Source of the DNA: Syntrophorhabdus sp.
GTDB taxonomy: Bacteria; Desulfobacterota; BSN033; UBA1163
Assembly: GCA_020724025.1 (NCBI GenBank)
Contig: DYHU01000203.1
Span: forward strand, 1-7,076
DNA length: 7,076 nucleotides
Direction: 5' to 3'
The first letter of the stretch is position 1; the number at the start of each line of letters is the position of its first letter. Of this stretch, positions 5,060 through 7,076 are shown in pieces. The notes under the pieces are model-generated. The model was given only the letters and a program-made list of their open reading frames with translations. It had not been told where the DNA came from and searched no databases. A program made the position numbers and the translations under genes.

Positions 5060-6238
5060 ATGAAAGAGGTAGCGATCATCGGTGTTGGCCAGACCGCTTT
5101 TGTGAGAGGTTATGAGGGGTCTATTCGCGAATTGGCTTTTGACGCCTTCAGGGAGGCGATTCAGGATGCGGGCATGACCCAGAAAGATGTGGGCGCTTCC
5201 ATTTTTTGTTCGGCTCCTGAATATGACAAACAACGCTCTCCGGCGGGCGTCCTCGCAGAATACCTTGGGCTCATTCCTCAGCCGACGCTTTATGTGGAGA
5301 CCGTCTGTTCTTCGAGCAGCACCGGTATCAAAGTGGCCTATGGCATGATTAAGTCCGGTCTCCATGACGTCGTCGTTGTTCTCGGGTTCCAGAAGATGTC
5401 CGAGATTTCGTCCGCGGAATCCCAGGAGAGAATGGGCAGGGGCTCCGACATCCAGTGGGAGGCGCCCTTTGGAACCATGATGCCTGCGTATTACGCCCTT
5501 TATGCACAGGCCTATATGGCAAAGCACGGCTTGACCCATGACGATCTGATGAGTGTCAGGATCAAATCATCCACCTATGGCGTGATCAATGATAGGGCCG
5601 TCTACAGGAAACCAATAAAGCCGGGAGACTTTAAACAGGGCGACCCCGAGGCAAAAATGGCGGGCCCTGTCGCATGGCCGCTCCGGGTAGGTGACTGTTG
5701 TGCGAATGCGGATGGAAGCTCATGTATCATTCTTGCCAATGCTGAAAAAGTAAAAGCCTTTTCCAAGAAACCGGTCTGGGTTTTAGGTATCGGTGCGGCA
5801 TCAGAGGCAGTCAACATGGCAGCGAGACCCGATTTTGCCAGGGGCCTTAGCGTGGGTTATGCCGCCGCCGCCCAGGCATACAAGATGGCCGGAATCACCG
5901 CAAAAGACGTCAAGGTAGCCGAAGTTCATGACTGTTTCACCATTGCAGAGATCATGGCCTATGAGGGTCTTGGTTTTGCGCCGATGGGAGAAGGCAAACA
6001 GCTCATTCGTGAGAAAGCGACATACAAAGAGGGAAAGGTCCCCGTCAATGTCGATGGCGGGCTCCTTTCAAAGGGCCATCCCATTGGTGCAACGGGTGGA
6101 TCCCAGATCCGAACGATCGTTTTGCAACTTCGTGGTGAGGCAGGCCCCATGCAGGTGGCAGGCGAACCGGATATCGGCCTTGTGCACAACATCGGCGGCG
6201 TCGGACTATACGGAAACGTGACAATCTTTGGGAGGTGA
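5060..6238 (+). CDS. Thiolase-family protein, SCP-x/Ltp2-like, DUF35-dependent type
   Basis: This 392-residue protein belongs to the thiolase branch close to sterol-carrier-protein x thiolases and Ltp2-type retro-aldolases. They cleave a 3-oxoacyl-CoA with CoA, or a hydroxyacyl-CoA by retro-aldol reaction. The nucleophilic cysteine position is Cys83 in VETVCSSSSTG. The other conserved blocks are VHDCF (289-293), GGLLSKGHPIGATG (333-346) with His340, and HNIGGVG (376-382). The last replaces the C-x-G motif of classical biosynthetic thiolases, as is usual in this branch. The following DUF35 gene begins 3 nt after the stop, and the partner protein is normally needed for activity. Known pairs of this kind include BbsB/BbsA (benzoylsuccinyl-CoA thiolase) and Ltp2/ChsH2. 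The start is set by AGGGGG 7 nt upstream. The substrate cannot be named. A large repeat element separates it from mltG. Confidence 0.9.
   Translation: MKEVAIIGVGQTAFVRGYEGSIRELAFDAFREAIQDAGMTQKDVGASIFCSAPEYDKQRSPAGVLAEYLGLIPQPTLYVETVCSSSSTGIKVAYGMIKSGLHDVVVVLGFQKMSEISSAESQERMGRGSDIQWEAPFGTMMPAYYALYAQAYMAKHGLTHDDLMSVRIKSSTYGVINDRAVYRKPIKPGDFKQGDPEAKMAGPVAWPLRVGDCCANADGSSCIILANAEKVKAFSKKPVWVLGIGAASEAVNMAARPDFARGLSVGYAAAAQAYKMAGITAKDVKVAEVHDCFTIAEIMAYEGLGFAPMGEGKQLIREKATYKEGKVPVNVDGGLLSKGHPIGATGGSQIRTIVLQLRGEAGPMQVAGEPDIGLVHNIGGVGLYGNVTIFGR
6231..6236 (+). promoter_or_regulatory. Ribosome binding site of the DUF35 gene
   Basis: GGAGGT lies within the last codons of the thiolase. The GGAGG core ends 6 nt before the ATG at 6242. 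It indicates coupled translation of the two partners. Confidence 0.65.
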
Positions 6239-6241
6239 GAC

Positions 6242-6655
6242 ATGGGTTTCGAGAAATTTGGAAGGAAGAGCTTTACGGCCGTCACCAAGACGGCAAAGTT
6301 TGTTGATCTTCTGTCAGAAGGGAAGATTGAAGGAACCGTTTGTAAGGATTGTGGCGCAAAGTTCTTTCCTCCAAGGGCGGACTGCGTAAAATGTTTCTCA
6401 AAGAATATGGACTGGTTTGAAATGCCCGGGAAAGGAAAACTTGAGACATTTACTACGGCCTATTATGCGCCGTTGGGGTTCGAGGCCGACCCCCCCTACA
6501 CCATGGGGGTCGTGGACTTTGGCAGCGGCCTGAAGTTGTTCGCCCGGCTGGCAAAAGAGATAAAACCTGAAGATGTAAAGGTGGGGATGGACGTATCCGT
6601 CAGGCTTCTCAAGTACGACGATGGTCAGCTTTCGTTCGAGGTAATAAAAGCCTGA
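6242..6655 (+). CDS. Zn-ribbon/OB-fold (DUF35) partner of the thiolase
   Basis: This 137-residue protein is a full-length DUF35 family member: an N-terminal helix, a rubredoxin-like zinc ribbon with Cys34, Cys37, Cys48 and Cys51 (C-x2-C-x10-C-x2-C), then an OB-fold from about residue 60 to the end (KGKLETFTTAYYAP, PYTMGVVDF, VRLLKYDDGQLSFEVIKA). In studied complexes the DUF35 subunit binds the thiolase and holds or channels the acyl-CoA. Examples are BbsA in anaerobic toluene degradation, the archaeal HMG-CoA synthase-thiolase complex, and ChsH2 in steroid side-chain loss. Its position 3 nt after the thiolase stop makes it the matching subunit. The ATG at 6242 is supported by GGAGGT. The family call is secure. 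The substrate is unknown. Confidence 0.92.
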   Translation: MGFEKFGRKSFTAVTKTAKFVDLLSEGKIEGTVCKDCGAKFFPPRADCVKCFSKNMDWFEMPGKGKLETFTTAYYAPLGFEADPPYTMGVVDFGSGLKLFARLAKEIKPEDVKVGMDVSVRLLKYDDGQLSFEVIKA

Positions 6656-6663
6656 CCGAGAAA

Positions 6664-6726
6664 ACCCCGTTAGAAATTCCAGCCGTTGCAACTCGAAACC
6701 GAGCGGGGCATTATTTCTAACGGGGT
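6664..6726. repeat. Inverted-terminal-repeat element, ACCCCGTTAGAAAT family, short copy
   Basis: This 63-bp element has the same 14-bp inverted ends as the element at 4834-5036 (6664-6677 and 6713-6726). It shares 21 identical bases at the left (6662-6682) and 28 at the right (6702-6729). Its unique interior is only 19 bp (6683-6701), and a small hairpin CTCG-AAAC-CGAG (6692-6703) spans the end of it. It starts 8 bp after the DUF35 stop and ends where the ribosome binding site of the next gene begins. As RNA it would form a long stem between two cistrons. Confidence 0.8.
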
Positions 6727-6727
6727 A

Positions 6728-6731
6728 AAGG
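6728..6731 (+). promoter_or_regulatory. Ribosome binding site of the 93-residue gene, abutting the repeat
   Basis: AAGG lies 7 nt before the ATG at 6739. Its first two bases belong to the 28-bp stretch shared by both repeat copies, so the repeat end may supply part of the translation signal. Confidence 0.4.
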
Positions 6732-6738
6732 TTAATCG

Positions 6739-7020
6739 ATGTCACCTCAATTTGATCGTTTTGAAGGGGTAAGCATTTTCGACGACAAGGGAGAGGTAAA
6801 ACACCTGGTCGCGAAGGTCATCCAGGAAAAAGATCCAGAGGTCGTCATTGATCGGATGAGAAAGATGGATTTCTCCTATATCTTCATCTTTTTCAAGAAA
6901 GGGAGAAGAAAGGAGATTGAACTCTTACGATCCGAAATCGAAGCCAGCTGGAAGTGGAGGAAAGGAGATGTTGACGAGACCCTCCAGAAGAAGATCGAAA
7001 GAACCATTGCCGAACTCTAA
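6739..7020 (+). CDS. Hypothetical protein, 93 residues
   Basis: I do not recognise this protein. It is short, charged and probably cytosolic, with no signal peptide. The N-terminal half (SIFDDKGEVKHLVAKVIQEKD) looks like a strand and helix. A hydrophobic strand FSYIFIFF (about 45-52) is followed by a basic patch KKGRRK (53-58). The C-terminal third (SEIEASWKWRKGDVDETLQKKI) is likely helical. There is no cysteine cluster or catalytic motif. It lies on the same strand 83 bp after the DUF35 gene, separated by the short repeat element, so it may be the third gene of the thiolase operon. The ATG is supported by AAGG at 7-nt spacing. Sustained charged, helix-friendly composition over the full length favours a real gene, though the function is unknown. 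Confidence 0.6.
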   Translation: MSPQFDRFEGVSIFDDKGEVKHLVAKVIQEKDPEVVIDRMRKMDFSYIFIFFKKGRRKEIELLRSEIEASWKWRKGDVDETLQKKIERTIAEL

Positions 7021-7052
7021 CTTTGATCCCAATTGAGTCAAAAAAATAACTT

Positions 7053-7074
7053 CCTCCCCCCACGGTGGGGGAGG
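7053..7074. terminator. GC-rich hairpin after the last gene, at the window edge
   Basis: CCTCCCCC (7053-7060) pairs perfectly with GGGGGAGG (7067-7074) around a 6-nt loop, 33 bp after the stop of the 93-residue gene. The window ends two bases later, so a plus-strand T-run cannot be seen. Read on the minus strand, the hairpin is followed by GTTATTTTTTT, which fits a rho-independent terminator for a gene arriving from the right. It could also be another intergenic palindromic repeat. Confidence 0.45.
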
Positions 7075-7076
7075 AT

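Overview
The window reads as a piece of a chromosome from an anaerobic, Desulfobacterota (deltaproteobacteria)-like bacterium. That is inference. It rests on the mix of CoA-ester genes (acyl-CoA dehydrogenase, a stand-alone biotin carrier, a thiolase paired with a DUF35 protein, an SDR reductase), on a ruvX-mltG housekeeping pair of bacterial type, on moderate GC, and on intergenic spaces rich in small palindromic repeats. No transposase, phage, tRNA, rRNA or CRISPR array is visible.

Minus strand, read from 3136 down to 48: acyl-CoA dehydrogenase, then a 71-residue biotin-acceptor protein, then a GNAT acetyltransferase, then an SDR oxidoreductase. A strong sigma-70-type promoter (TTGACA, 17 bp, TATAAA) lies just upstream of the dehydrogenase. 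The biotin carrier and the acetyltransferase are closely packed. The two larger gaps (1701-1990 and 804-1003) are filled by inverted-repeat elements, so it is open whether all four genes share one transcript.

Plus strand: ruvX and mltG overlap by 23 bp and form a housekeeping pair diverging from the dehydrogenase. After a repeat-filled gap (4791-5059) comes a tight two-gene unit, thiolase plus a DUF35 zinc-ribbon/OB-fold partner (3 nt apart), then a second, shorter copy of the same repeat, then a 93-residue protein I do not recognise.

The catabolic genes together have the shape of a beta-oxidation-like route: acyl-CoA dehydrogenation, hydroxyacyl oxidation by the SDR, and thiolytic or retro-aldol C-C cleavage by the thiolase-DUF35 pair. 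The biotin carrier would serve a carboxylase or decarboxylase encoded elsewhere. The substrate cannot be read from this sequence.

The most unusual content is non-coding. (1) Two elements bounded by the same 14-bp inverted repeat (ACCCCGTTAGAAAT) bracket the thiolase-DUF35 genes, each ending just before a ribosome binding site. (2) A 59-bp dumbbell element has two half-units whose hairpins differ by paired, compensating changes. (3) Two copies of a GTCAT...ATCCAG/CTGGAT...ATGAC element also show stem-preserving variation.
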